Shown piece after piece: positions 1 through 10,265 of a stretch of 64,000 bases of DNA; position 1 is the stretch's first letter; each line of letters opens with the position of its first letter. Where the stretch lies: positions 171,501-235,500 of the forward strand of contig KL647299.1 in NCBI GenBank assembly GCA_000727475.1, read 5' to 3'. The translations under genes and the position numbers were made by a program. The DNA comes from Sarcocystis neurona. Its lineage: Eukaryota > Apicomplexa > Conoidasida > Eucoccidiorida > Sarcocystidae. The notes under the pieces are model-generated. The model was not told where the DNA came from, ran no database searches, and saw nothing but the letters and a program-made list of their open reading frames with translations.

Positions 1-1241
1 AAACACGTGGCAGCCATTAGGGGGGGGACTCCCGAAGTAGCATTGTGTTCGTTGCATACGTAGTCTTAGTATTTTACTTTGGTCATCTGAAGGCATGATA
101 CTCCTCCATATCCGTGTACGGGCGCTCAGACTATCCTGACATTCTGCTGTACCCTACAGCTATCGTTCACCTGCTCATTTCTTGCCGAGTACATTCGTTA
201 AAAAGCTCCGAATGCTCCCTCCACTCGAGACGCGCAAAGGGCAGTCGCCTTCCGTGCACCTTACTGGGAGACAGCGGCGCCACCTCGACACATACGTCGA
301 CTGTACACGAATTGTGTGTGTCGTCAAAACGGAACTGTATTTGCCTTGCTATATGTGCGCCTACGTAAATCTCTCAATTGCACGTATCTGCCTCGGCCGG
401 TGCATAATTTGGAAGCGACGAGAAGTCGAATGCACCACATACATACTGTTGGAGTAACCTCATATTGACAGCCGCAGATCATGTACTGGGAGAGACGAGA
501 CGCAAACTGTTCGGTGCCTCGCGTCACGTGGTCAATTGAACGAAGTGTCGCTAAGAGACGGATCCACTGCGCGACAAGGACAGTCACACAAGATGCAGTG
601 AGATGTTTACCTTCTCAAAACCGTCATCCCTCGGCATCTGGGTAGGATAAAGTAAACAACACTCGGTGCAATCTGCAGCCAAGGAATCGCAACAAAAGAA
701 ATGTTTCCACAGGAAGGCAGTACAATTGCGGGATATCTGTCAGCGATAGACTGGCCTTCGTGTCCCCAGTGATGTAGAGTTGTTTTTTTATGCCCATCTT
801 GTGGTAATGATCACGGGATTTTGTGGCGTGTCTGAGACGTGAATAGCCGCTCTCTTTACGAAGATCACAGCGTCAGTCAAGCGTCAAAGTGTTTCTTCTT
901 CTTCTTCTTCTCTTCCTTCTCTACGTGTTCCCACACGCGCTTCCAGACGTCGCTACCACAACAGCAAAGTTATCAGCACCACAGTGTCCAGGAAGTCCCA
1001 CTTACACCAATATTGTAGAAGGGAACAGGGTTCGCACACGTTGAATTGTCTGCGGAGAAAGGAGTTTTGGGCGTCAACGCGCGTACTCACTCCCGTCGAA
1101 CGCTGGAGCTTATGCCCGGGGTCGATATAGCTGCTAGCAGATGTGGCGTAACCCTTGCTAGGACAGCGTGTACCATCCGCAACTTGCCCCATCCATTACA
1201 AAATCCGCTGCCGTTCACAGGAATAACGACTATATATCACT
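1..1241. other. 5' flank of the secreted-protein gene
   Basis: No convincing gene is seen. Short open frames on both strands lack motifs or splice signals. A CTT-rich pyrimidine tract lies at about 895-915, and a short TATATATC element sits about 12 bases before the ATG at 1242. Promoter elements probably lie here, but none can be named from sequence. Confidence 0.4.
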
Positions 1242-4200
1242 ATGGCAACCGGACTCGGCTGGACGTGGATAGTAACATCATCCTTTTTATTCGCCTCATT
1301 GGGCTGCCCAAAAATCGACCTGCAGCCTTCACACGCATGTTCACAACTAGTTCCGGTGCAGCTGCGATCGGGAAGTTATACCGGTGAAAGCGACGTGGAC
1401 GGCGACACCGAAAGTGATCAGTCGCCACCACCACCGGTGCAGCCATTCGAGCTTGTATCTGATGAGTGGGAAGATGCTGTCCCCCTGCCTGACGGATTCA
1501 GAAGTGCGGTGCCCACGGCTGCTGTAGTGGACTCATATGGAAGATCGAAGGAGTCATTATCGCCAGGGGGGCACAAAACCGTAGACACCGACACGAATGA
1601 TCATACGGAGACTCCGCCGCAAACCCCCCCTGGATTGAGGGGAAGAGGAGGAGAAAGTAATCTGCTGTCTCTGGAAGAACTGTTAGTTGCACTGGCAGAG
1701 CGCCTGCCGGCCACACCACAGCCGAAAAATCCCCTAGTGGAAAGGCTCGGTAAGTTTTTAGTGGAGTCACTGCTCCAGCACATTCCAGCTTCCCCCGTGC
1801 TCAATGAGAATTCGGCTGAACGAACGGTACACCAACTCACTAGGGGGCCGGCTCCACCTGAGACAGCACCAAATGCGCGTGTCGTATCTCAGAAGGAGTT
1901 CCCGTTGCCTAGTCAGCCAGCCTCAGCCTCAGTGCGCGGGACTGCTAATCCTGCTCAGAACGAGGGGTTTTATCCGTTGTCGTCTCCGAACTCGAAGCAT
2001 GTGCCGGACGGAAGAAACGGCCACACTCAGTTCTCTGACGACGCAGATTCACGTCCACATAACCCGCGGAAGCCTACACCGTCACTGCTGCCGCTTGCCA
2101 CGGCGAGGTCTACGTCGAATGGAGGAGAGGAAAAGACGTCACGTCCACTCCAAAATCAGAAGCAGTCACCACGTGTACCGCCAAAGCCGAAACACGCGTT
2201 GCCTGATGACCACGGGGCAGCTTCACGACCGTCCGCCCAGCAGAAGCAGTCGCCGCCGTTGTCGTCTCCGAAGGCTACTACTCCGAAGAACGAGAAGACG
2301 ACAGTCTTGCACAGCGACCATGGGGCAGCTTCGCCTCCGTCTGCCCAGCAGAAGCAGTCTCCGCCTTTGCCATCTCCGAAGCTTGGTGTTTCGAAGGACG
2401 AGAAAACAACAGTTTTGTCTAATGACTCCGGACCAGCTGTACGTCCACCCGCCCAGCAGTTCCCGCCGCCTGCGTCGTCTCCGAAGATTAAGCCTTCTTC
2501 GAAGGACGAAAAGGAAACAGTGTTGACCGATGACAACGGAGCACCGTCCACCCAGCAAAAGCTGCCAGTGCCTGTGCCCTGTCCGAAGCCTAAGGCTTCG
2601 TCGAAAGACGAAAAGACAACAGTTTCAGCCGGACCAGCTTCACTCCCAACTTCCACGGAAAGCAAACGGGTCAGGGTCCGACAAAAAGCACTTCTATTAA
2701 ATCAGGCTCATGTGGTAAGCGGAATGACCGCTTTCGCAAGGAACTATCAAATGCTGGGAGGAACACACGCCGACCAGATAAACACAAAAAGACAGCAATC
2801 GTCTCAAACCAAGCCACCTGGTACACGGCTAGAGTCAGATGACCAGGATACAGAAGACGCACAGCGTTCACAAGACAATGACTTGTATTACGAAGACATG
2901 GAACACGTGGGGTCGCAGCCTGCAACAGAATTGATAGCGAAAAACAATACACGAGAAAGAGGGGGCGGAGGCAATGTCGAGCAACCGAAGGAAGAAAGTG
3001 CGACCACCCGCACCGTACAAAGTCAAAACGACGAAAAAACCTCACGTGGAGAAGCTACCCTCCTAGACAATGCGATAGACGGTGCTACATATGAGATATT
3101 CGAGCCCGACAGCAGATGTTATTTCGAACACCGTGGTCAAGGAAGGCCCCAAGAGCTAGTTTTGAGTGTTCAACATGATGAAAAGGCCCCTCTAGACGCA
3201 GGTACACGCAAAGCTACAGATCAACTCGGCGCGCTTACAGGTCTCGCACTGGACTCACCGTTGCACGAGATGAATCCCGACGCACTTATACAGCTGTTTG
3301 AAAATTTGCCAGAGGGTTTAAAGAGTAGTATTCTACCTGAGGGTGGCGTCCGCGTTGCTTCCGTCAAAAGCACCGAAGGTTCTGCCACTGAGGCTTTGAT
3401 ACCGTCAGAGGACCCCGGCCGTAGCCCTGCGAATTCTGGCACAGGAGGAGGAGATTCCAGCCGACGGAGAAACAAGTTCCTTTTCTTCAAAAGTAGCAAT
3501 CAAGTTCCTCGCGAAAACCTTGCGGATTCAACTCGTTTACAAGAAGAGAAGAGAGGCGACAGCGGCACATTGGGCCGGAAAAGCAGGAAACAAAAAGAGA
3601 AGTGTTCATCGCGTGAAAGCAATACGCGAACGCTAGGACGACTACGGCGGAAAAAAAGTGGCAAAGACGTGCTGCGGGATGGCGGAAGGGGTGCGCCTGA
3701 TGAAGACTACTCACAGAACGGCGGTGTTCCTGTTGACACCACTGAAACGGAGGTTGTACCAGAAGACTCTCTTGTCTTAACCGAATCTTCTCCATTGCTC
3801 ACAAGTGATATTTCTAGCCCCTCAGCCGGACAACCTGCGGACTCTACCGCTGATTCATTGGGTGTGAAAATTGAGGAGAGCGTCAGAACACCAAGCACTG
3901 AAGACGGCGACGGCGTTGTTGTTCTCCCCAATTCCGCCCGTGGTGGCCCCACCGAGGCAACGACGAATGGTGGAACGATGGAAATACTGGACTTTCAAGA
4001 CGACGGTGGACAAGACCAACCACCCCTCCTAAAGACTGGTCCAAATGTAGACGACAACGAAAACGCCATGAAATTCAGTGGGCACGGCAGGTCGTTTTCT
4101 CGTGTAACAGGCGCTAGCGGTTACACCAGCACAGGAGGCCGAAGGGAAGAAGACCACTTGCCCGGCAGTCTCCCTGCGGACGGAGATGCAGACACTAATA

Positions 4201-4334
4201 GCGAGCGAACGTCGGGAGAGGGTTTTTTTCGGAAGTTGTTTGGTAGACGTAGAAAGCAGCCGCGCCCGCGAGCTGCGTCAAATCAGCCGAGGGAGGACGT
4301 CCCTACGGAAGAGGATGCGGATGACGTCGTCTAA
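1242..4334 (+). CDS. Predicted secreted, disordered, repeat-containing protein (single exon)
   Basis: A 1,030-residue uninterrupted frame that I do not recognise as a known family. The N-terminus reads as a signal peptide: a short start, then the hydrophobic stretch WIVTSSFLFASLG at about residues 7-19. The rest is rich in Ser, Pro, Thr, Glu and Asp and looks disordered. Residues about 306-466 (bases 2160-2640) hold four to five degenerate copies of a 38-40 residue unit built around KDEKTTVL...DHGAAS..SAQQKQSPPLPSPK. Short helical patches occur near residues 140-190. Basic clusters occur at about 735-815 (RRRNKFLFFK, LGRLRRKKSGK) and near the C-terminus (FFRKLFGRRRKQPRPR), followed by an acidic tail ending DADDVV. 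A secreted, intron-poor, low-complexity protein would suit a dense-granule or rhoptry effector, but this is inference from composition only. The start is the first ATG and gives the signal peptide. Confidence 0.75.
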   Translation: MATGLGWTWIVTSSFLFASLGCPKIDLQPSHACSQLVPVQLRSGSYTGESDVDGDTESDQSPPPPVQPFELVSDEWEDAVPLPDGFRSAVPTAAVVDSYGRSKESLSPGGHKTVDTDTNDHTETPPQTPPGLRGRGGESNLLSLEELLVALAERLPATPQPKNPLVERLGKFLVESLLQHIPASPVLNENSAERTVHQLTRGPAPPETAPNARVVSQKEFPLPSQPASASVRGTANPAQNEGFYPLSSPNSKHVPDGRNGHTQFSDDADSRPHNPRKPTPSLLPLATARSTSNGGEEKTSRPLQNQKQSPRVPPKPKHALPDDHGAASRPSAQQKQSPPLSSPKATTPKNEKTTVLHSDHGAASPPSAQQKQSPPLPSPKLGVSKDEKTTVLSNDSGPAVRPPAQQFPPPASSPKIKPSSKDEKETVLTDDNGAPSTQQKLPVPVPCPKPKASSKDEKTTVSAGPASLPTSTESKRVRVRQKALLLNQAHVVSGMTAFARNYQMLGGTHADQINTKRQQSSQTKPPGTRLESDDQDTEDAQRSQDNDLYYEDMEHVGSQPATELIAKNNTRERGGGGNVEQPKEESATTRTVQSQNDEKTSRGEATLLDNAIDGATYEIFEPDSRCYFEHRGQGRPQELVLSVQHDEKAPLDAGTRKATDQLGALTGLALDSPLHEMNPDALIQLFENLPEGLKSSILPEGGVRVASVKSTEGSATEALIPSEDPGRSPANSGTGGGDSSRRRNKFLFFKSSNQVPRENLADSTRLQEEKRGDSGTLGRKSRKQKEKCSSRESNTRTLGRLRRKKSGKDVLRDGGRGAPDEDYSQNGGVPVDTTETEVVPEDSLVLTESSPLLTSDISSPSAGQPADSTADSLGVKIEESVRTPSTEDGDGVVVLPNSARGGPTEATTNGGTMEILDFQDDGGQDQPPLLKTGPNVDDNENAMKFSGHGRSFSRVTGASGYTSTGGRREEDHLPGSLPADGDADTNSERTSGEGFFRKLFGRRRKQPRPRAASNQPREDVPTEEDADDVV
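2160..2640 (+). repeat. Degenerate coding repeats, about 117 bp per unit
   Basis: Four to five diverged tandem units inside the secreted-protein gene. Each carries a KDEK/KNEK-T-T-V core, an acidic DHG/DSG/DNG turn, a Pro/Gln-rich run and a SSPK-type end. Divergence between units is mostly at the ends, as expected of an old in-frame expansion. Confidence 0.75.
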
Positions 4335-7300
4335 GACTGACTCGTAAAAGAAAGAGCATAACGCGTTTGGATCAATTTCGACCTGTTTCAACAACAGTGC
4401 AATGTCTTTACTAATAGTCTCCTGACGTCTATGAGCCGCTCCTTTTCTCGCAGCGTCACTACGCTGAAAAGGGGGAAAATAGCTATAGCATACAAAGAAG
4501 TGAAGTGGGCACAGCAAGCGCAGTACACGCGTATATATTTTAATTGACAGTTCAGGCTATCTTCCGTGAGAAAGACGCTCCTGGTGAGCTCAGGTCAGAC
4601 GTGGGCGTCGGAGGCAAGAATATGACCCAATGGGGTAAAATGGTAGGTTTGTGTTAGTCTCAGTGTGCGGTCCGGTGAAACGAAGCAAAGTACCTATTGT
4701 GCGCCATTCGAAGTTTGCTTTGCTTTCAGTTTGCGGTGAACCTGTCCGGTAAAACGAGGTATCTATTTTGCGCCATGTATAAACGCTAAAGGCTGCAAAA
4801 CGGGACGTTTCAAGAGGCCGTCAGTTTCAAGCTGGAGAAGGGACCCTGGGGATGAAATGCATTCGATCCCCGTAGCCCTGTACGGGTGACTGAGTAGTAG
4901 ACCTGTATATCGATTGTTTCGTTGCGTGCTCTCGGGGAAATAAGCTAACTGCTGCGAACCCTTTTTCCACTGTGTTCGCCTCATTCTTAGACAAGGCGCA
5001 GATTGCAGCTGTCACGTCTGCCACCAGGTGGCGCGTCGAGTATGAATGCTCTGTAAAGTCGGCGAAGAAACGTCCCAAGACAGTGTAAAGGTTGGGGGAG
5101 AATAATATGTCTAGTGCGTCCACAGGTTCACAGACGAAAGTAGGCCTTCAGAGCAGTCAATTGGTTGGGAGCTTTTCCTGTGCGCGCCTCGGGGTTACCG
5201 ACCTGGCCCAAACCCCTGCCTCGAGTTCGTAGGACGACAGAAATGGATTGTGGATGGAGGGAAGATGGATAGATAAGGAGCCCGACTCGGGCACGTCCCT
5301 AGCAGTAGTTCTGGGAAGAAACTTAGCAACGTGACACATAGGGACACGGTACCCATTACATTTGTTCCTGTACAATATATTCATCTGTACAAATGCACCA
5401 CTGTGTATTGAATTACTAGCTCATGGACGGCCTACAACTCTCCACATAACTTGGAGACTGCAACGTGGCTCAGATGCAACAAGGATTGCCCATTCGATTT
5501 CCGTGGCACGGAAGTGCTGAGAAATTGCGTAAGATTGCCACCGATTAAGCGCGATGCACTCATATGCCAGGATGGGGCGTGCGGAAGCAGTATACGCGAA
5601 GAATACGCTGTCGTCCACGGGCTACGCGAAGCATTGGCAAGCGTGGCTGCAGTAGTAGGGTAGACAGTTCATGCAGCGCTCGAAGATAACGCAGTGCTCT
5701 GCTGCGGAGGCGTATGGACACATATGAAAACAAATGCTGACGCAACAGTATAGTCGTGGATTGACGTTGCTCACGGAAACTGGTGAAAACACCGTCAGCG
5801 CGTGCACGCAACACAGGTACACACATTGAGAATGTAGTAAGGGGAGACGCTAACGTGCGTCCATCATCGTGTGTGGTGACGTACACGGTAGTCCACTTGA
5901 AGTCTATATGATCTCGACAACGTCATGCTACTGGAGTCACAGCGGATAGACACCTTCTTGTCAACTTGTCTGAGTCCCGCAGCATGTCAGTGTTTAAGAT
6001 TTCCTGATCTCGACAACGTCATGCTACTGGAGTCACAGCGGATAGACACCTTCTTGTCAACTTGTCTGAGTCCCGCAGCATGTCAGTGTTTAAGATTTCC
6101 CCTGTATTTTCTTAGCAGCCATCCGTGCGTTACCATTTGCACACAATTCTCATGGGTACGGGAACCACCTAATTTACCGCCCTCGCCTGCAGGGTTGGGG
6201 AACAAATGCCGGTATGACATAAAGGAGAAAGAGAAGTACGCATACGACAGTATTAATACAATGAGTAACTAGCTACGTGGACATAACATCGGGAACCAGC
6301 GTCGCGTTGACGTTCTTGCGTTGCCCACCGAAGTGCTGTCGTACTCTGTAGCACCTGCTGCGCTTCTCAGTCTCGACTGACCACGCCCGTAGTGAAAATT
6401 TTCCCACTCTGGGCTGCATATGCACCTCGAAAGTGCGCATCATAAGAGGGGAAATACGAACAACAGTCGCGTTGTGCGCCACACGCGAATGTCAACAAGC
6501 AACAAGTAGACGGAAGAACACGCAAATTACAAACGATGTTATTTAGGGATCACACTTCTGTGTGTGCACCTCAAACCGCGTGTGGAGCGAGTGGTGTTTC
6601 AAGATATGCAGCAACGCACCACACTGCAGTTTCGAAGGGAGACGAGGCATCCGCCAGCCTTCTGGCCATGATGCTTTACGAATGAGCTTACTACGTGTGT
6701 ACACATGGGCATGTACTTTTTACGTCTGCCAGCTGTGTGAATTCAGGTATACCATTGAAACTGAAGCGTCCGAGTGGCAATCTCTTGATAAACAACGTCC
6801 AGCTTCAGTTTTTTCCGATTTTCCAACTTCAGCTCTGCTCTTCCCCGTCTCAGCCTAATCCATGCAAATCAAGTGACTGGAGACTAAAGACTGCATTGAT
6901 CTGCCGATAAAATCTTCAGAAGGAACAGCTACAGTAAAAACACAGCAGTGTGTTCTGCTTGTCCTAGCGGGGCACCAAAAGAAACACTCCGTAGTGTGCA
7001 CTATCGGCACGGGCGAAGCGGCTGGCGTGCACGAGGTATTATAGTAGAACAAAGTTGGCGGCTGTACCACATGGTACAAGACGCAATCTCTCTTGAATTT
7101 GACAGCGTTCGTCTGTTGAAGCTTGGTTTATTTCGACGACGTCCCAATGAAAGCGTGTAACAATAATTATGCTTTTACCCCCATAACCGTGTACTCACGT
7201 CATATTCGTGGAGTCCGGAGCGAGGCATTGCGGTTGAACAAGTGCAGCACGCAAGGCTGTAGTCGAGTTTTCCTTGGATCGTTGAGTGATGGTTTGCAAG

Positions 7301-10187
7301 TGTCTTTTGCGGGACCGCTAAGAGCTGCTGAAAGTTACTAAGCTGCAAATTGGATACGGAGAGGTGTCTTCCTTGTAGACGCGGATGCTTGTGGTTTCAG
7401 AGTTCCCCAATGTACCCAAAGCGACCCATCATAAAACAACACCCTGGGTGCTTTGTTATGCAATCATATGAAGGATAAGCTCAGCAACCGTTGAGGCAAA
7501 TACGTACAACCTGATGAGCAGATGCGGACGCCTCTACTTCTGCAGAAGTTCAAGAATTCTGTTGAAGAAGGAGGTGCTATACCGTTCGGCCACGGGGAGG
7601 GGACGCACAGAGAAAACAACCCACGACTGGACGCAACGGGTGTACGCATCAAAGGGCACATGGCTTCGATTATTCGTCCTAGAGGCACAGAGACATGCGT
7701 GTGTGTTGTTGCACAACTCATACAATCGCAGCATTGGCGCCACAGTTTATACCGCTACGTTGCTAGCGGAGGGCATCACGCGTTGTCAGTAGCGAACAGT
7801 CGGTATCAACTGTTCAGGAGGCGCTGACGCGTGTTGCACGGAGCGACAACTTAGCTCTGGGGTGATTGGTATCTGCAGTGCTTCCTTTGGAATTAGGTCA
7901 ATGGGCAATGTGGAAATGTGCTACCAGCTTCGCAGGTCTGTCATAATTGTTCGTTGTACTTTCGGTATCCATTCCTACACTAGGTCGTATTGCTAGAGTC
8001 ACAAGCAGATGAACGGTATGAAGGGGATAAGAACACGTCGTGGAGATTTCTCATCATCAATCCAGAAACACGGCAGCCAACCCACAAACCTCTACAGCAG
8101 CCATTCCTAGACTCTGAGGACCCTGTTCTAGCGAGTGTACGTTTTCGGAATTTTTGCACATCACATACAACGGCCCTAGGCGACACTCGCGTGCTGAAGT
8201 GCGACTCAGATGAGTCTGCTGTACTGACCGTTATTTTTGGATGATACGTTTGAATAGACGAGTGCCTCGAGTGCGTACCGCCCATGCACGATTCATGCCG
8301 TGGATACGATACCTTTTCACAGCAACGTCATGAAACACCAACATACCTGTCTTGGTAACTGTGCTGACCTCAGTATTAGGGATGAACGAGATGGACAAAC
8401 GACCAAAAAAACTTCACCTGTCCACAATACGTCATACCCATGTCTCTCTTCTGCCATGCCAGAGGCTGCCTTCAGGACATGTACACCTGCATGTCACACG
8501 AATTTATGTATTTACACATGATTCCGCATACAAATATGTGGTCGATAATTCACCTAAAACAGTAACTTGAAAGTTTTGCAGGGAAGGTTAGCCCTCCTGA
8601 CCCAAACACTTTGCATACTGCAGCAGCAGATCCATAAAGTGTGTTCCTCATACCGTGGCATCAGAACATGTGCTATCAACTCCCTTGAGTGCGCACGAGC
8701 AGCACCAGTCCCATTCTCATCCCCCACGTGTGTATGTGTGTACACATGTATCTATACGGATGCCCATATATATATATACGTATATACGAGGACGCAGCCA
8801 CTGAGACACACTCTTTTGAGCTGGCAGTTTCGCACGTTGGAGTTTCGTTCTTCATATGCGATGCACCTGGAAATCCCTCGACCTGAACGTCCTTGGGCGA
8901 CTGGGGTTACGTCTTCTCACTTTGTACCTCAGCACTACAGTTTTTCTTCCCCCACGAGAAAAAAAACCAGGAGGCCCCAACACGTCGCAGGTTCCGTTTC
9001 GGCACAAGCGTTGAGACAGACACGTGACGCAGGAGCCTTTTTTGCACCTGCAGCTGCCACCATGCTGTCACCCTCCGTTTATGCTGCTTTTGCGTTCTTT
9101 TCCTTTGTTAACATGCGGGGAGATGCTGTTTACGTGACGAGTTCCTTTTCATTTTTGCCTCCACCTGCCTTCCAACAACGGTTCGCTCTCTGGTTCGTCT
9201 TTCAAACTGCAGTTCTGACCTCTTCTTTTATGTATTCTCAACGCTTTTCAGCTGCCTGTCGCCTTGCGCTTTGGAGAATCAGTCTATATTTCGTTTCCCC
9301 CGCCTGTAGCTATCAAGTATCGATGTGTTTCTTTTTGTAGAGAGCCTTCACTTCCTCGTGTCTTCTTCCTGCCTGAGTCTTCACTCCCTTAACATAGTTA
9401 TATGTATCCCTGCTTTCACGGTCTCCATACCAAATTTCCTCTTTCGATTTGTTATACGAAGTGAATTACCTCGTGTTTATCCACTCCGCCTGTACTCTCA
9501 AAATATCCCTGTGCGCCCTTCACAGACTTCTTCCCGGGGTCGATTCCTGCCGTTATTGTCGCGTGTACTTATGATAAGAATACTCCGTTTCGCTATTCGC
9601 TCAAAATAGAGAGGAAAGAAGCTGAAAATCCGCGGGCACGACCGAGAGGGAAACGACTACGATAGCAGATGGCTATGGTGGGTGACCTAGAGGCGGCACC
9701 GTATAAACCTCTGGTTCTGGCCTCTGGTTCCAGTGCTTCACTACGGAGTACCACACATTCATACGGTACAGCGGCCGGGAAATAAGGAGCTGAAAAAGAA
9801 CCACTTTAGGGAGATGCAGCTGGCCTAATTTCAGCCGTTACCACCCGGAAAAACCAGGAGCACACGTAAGCGTGGCTATGGGTGGGCAGCCGAATGGTGA
9901 GCACTTGGTGGAGGGAGGGCGAAAGCTAAGCGATTTCCCAAAGTGTGCACGTAAGCATTGAATCAGAAGCCCTATTTTGCACGCGCTTCCTAAATACTGT
10001 GGACAGGAGACAAGCACTGGGTGACTGCAATGCTGGTAGCTGCCATGCTAGCGACAGTTCACATGGTTCCGCTGCTCGTGAGAGAAGCACTGATGTTTGA
10101 TTCGAACTTGCTGCTCAGGTATTGTGCGCAGCATTGGAAGCACTGACATGTGGGGAAAACAGGGAGAGGACTCCTGCAAACCTTAGT
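4335..10187. other. Gene-poor stretch with a 96-bp duplication and unassigned open frames
   Basis: About 5.9 kb without a gene I can defend. Contents: a loosely duplicated segment at about 4660-4780 sharing the end TATTTTGCGCCAT / TATTGTGCGCCAT, a perfect 96-bp tandem duplication (5910-6101), short protein-like open frames at about 7522-7827 and 7990-8244 on the plus strand without clear splice partners, a pyrimidine-rich stretch at 9000-9600 that keeps a 257-residue frame open by composition, and a short TA microsatellite at about 8765-8790. The two short frames could be exons of an undetected gene or relics. Confidence 0.35.
5910..6101. repeat. Perfect 96-bp tandem duplication
   Basis: The block beginning GATCTCGACAACGTCATGCT at 5910 is repeated from 6006 with no mismatch over 95-96 bases. 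The period of 96 is a multiple of three, so the plus-strand open frame 5925-6272 reads the same 32 residues twice. Perfect identity points to a very recent duplication or an assembly artefact. Confidence 0.9.
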
Positions 10188-10265
10188 TTGATCGTCAAAC
10201 AAGTTTCTGTGGTTGTCTAAACATTTCACAAACGTTCACTCAATCGTCAAACAAACTTCTGTGAC
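10188..10265. repeat. Imperfect direct repeat covering the 3' end of the LFDD gene
   Basis: On the minus strand the last codons of the coiled-coil gene (CACAGAAGTTTGTTTGACGAT, then the stop) recur about 50 bases downstream as CACAGAAACTTGTTTGACGA. The second copy lies beyond the stop and is out of frame with it. Confidence 0.7.

Noticed and set aside
8567..9340. 257-residue plus-strand frame
   Set aside because: No motif. It spans a TA microsatellite and a pyrimidine-rich stretch that avoids stops by composition.
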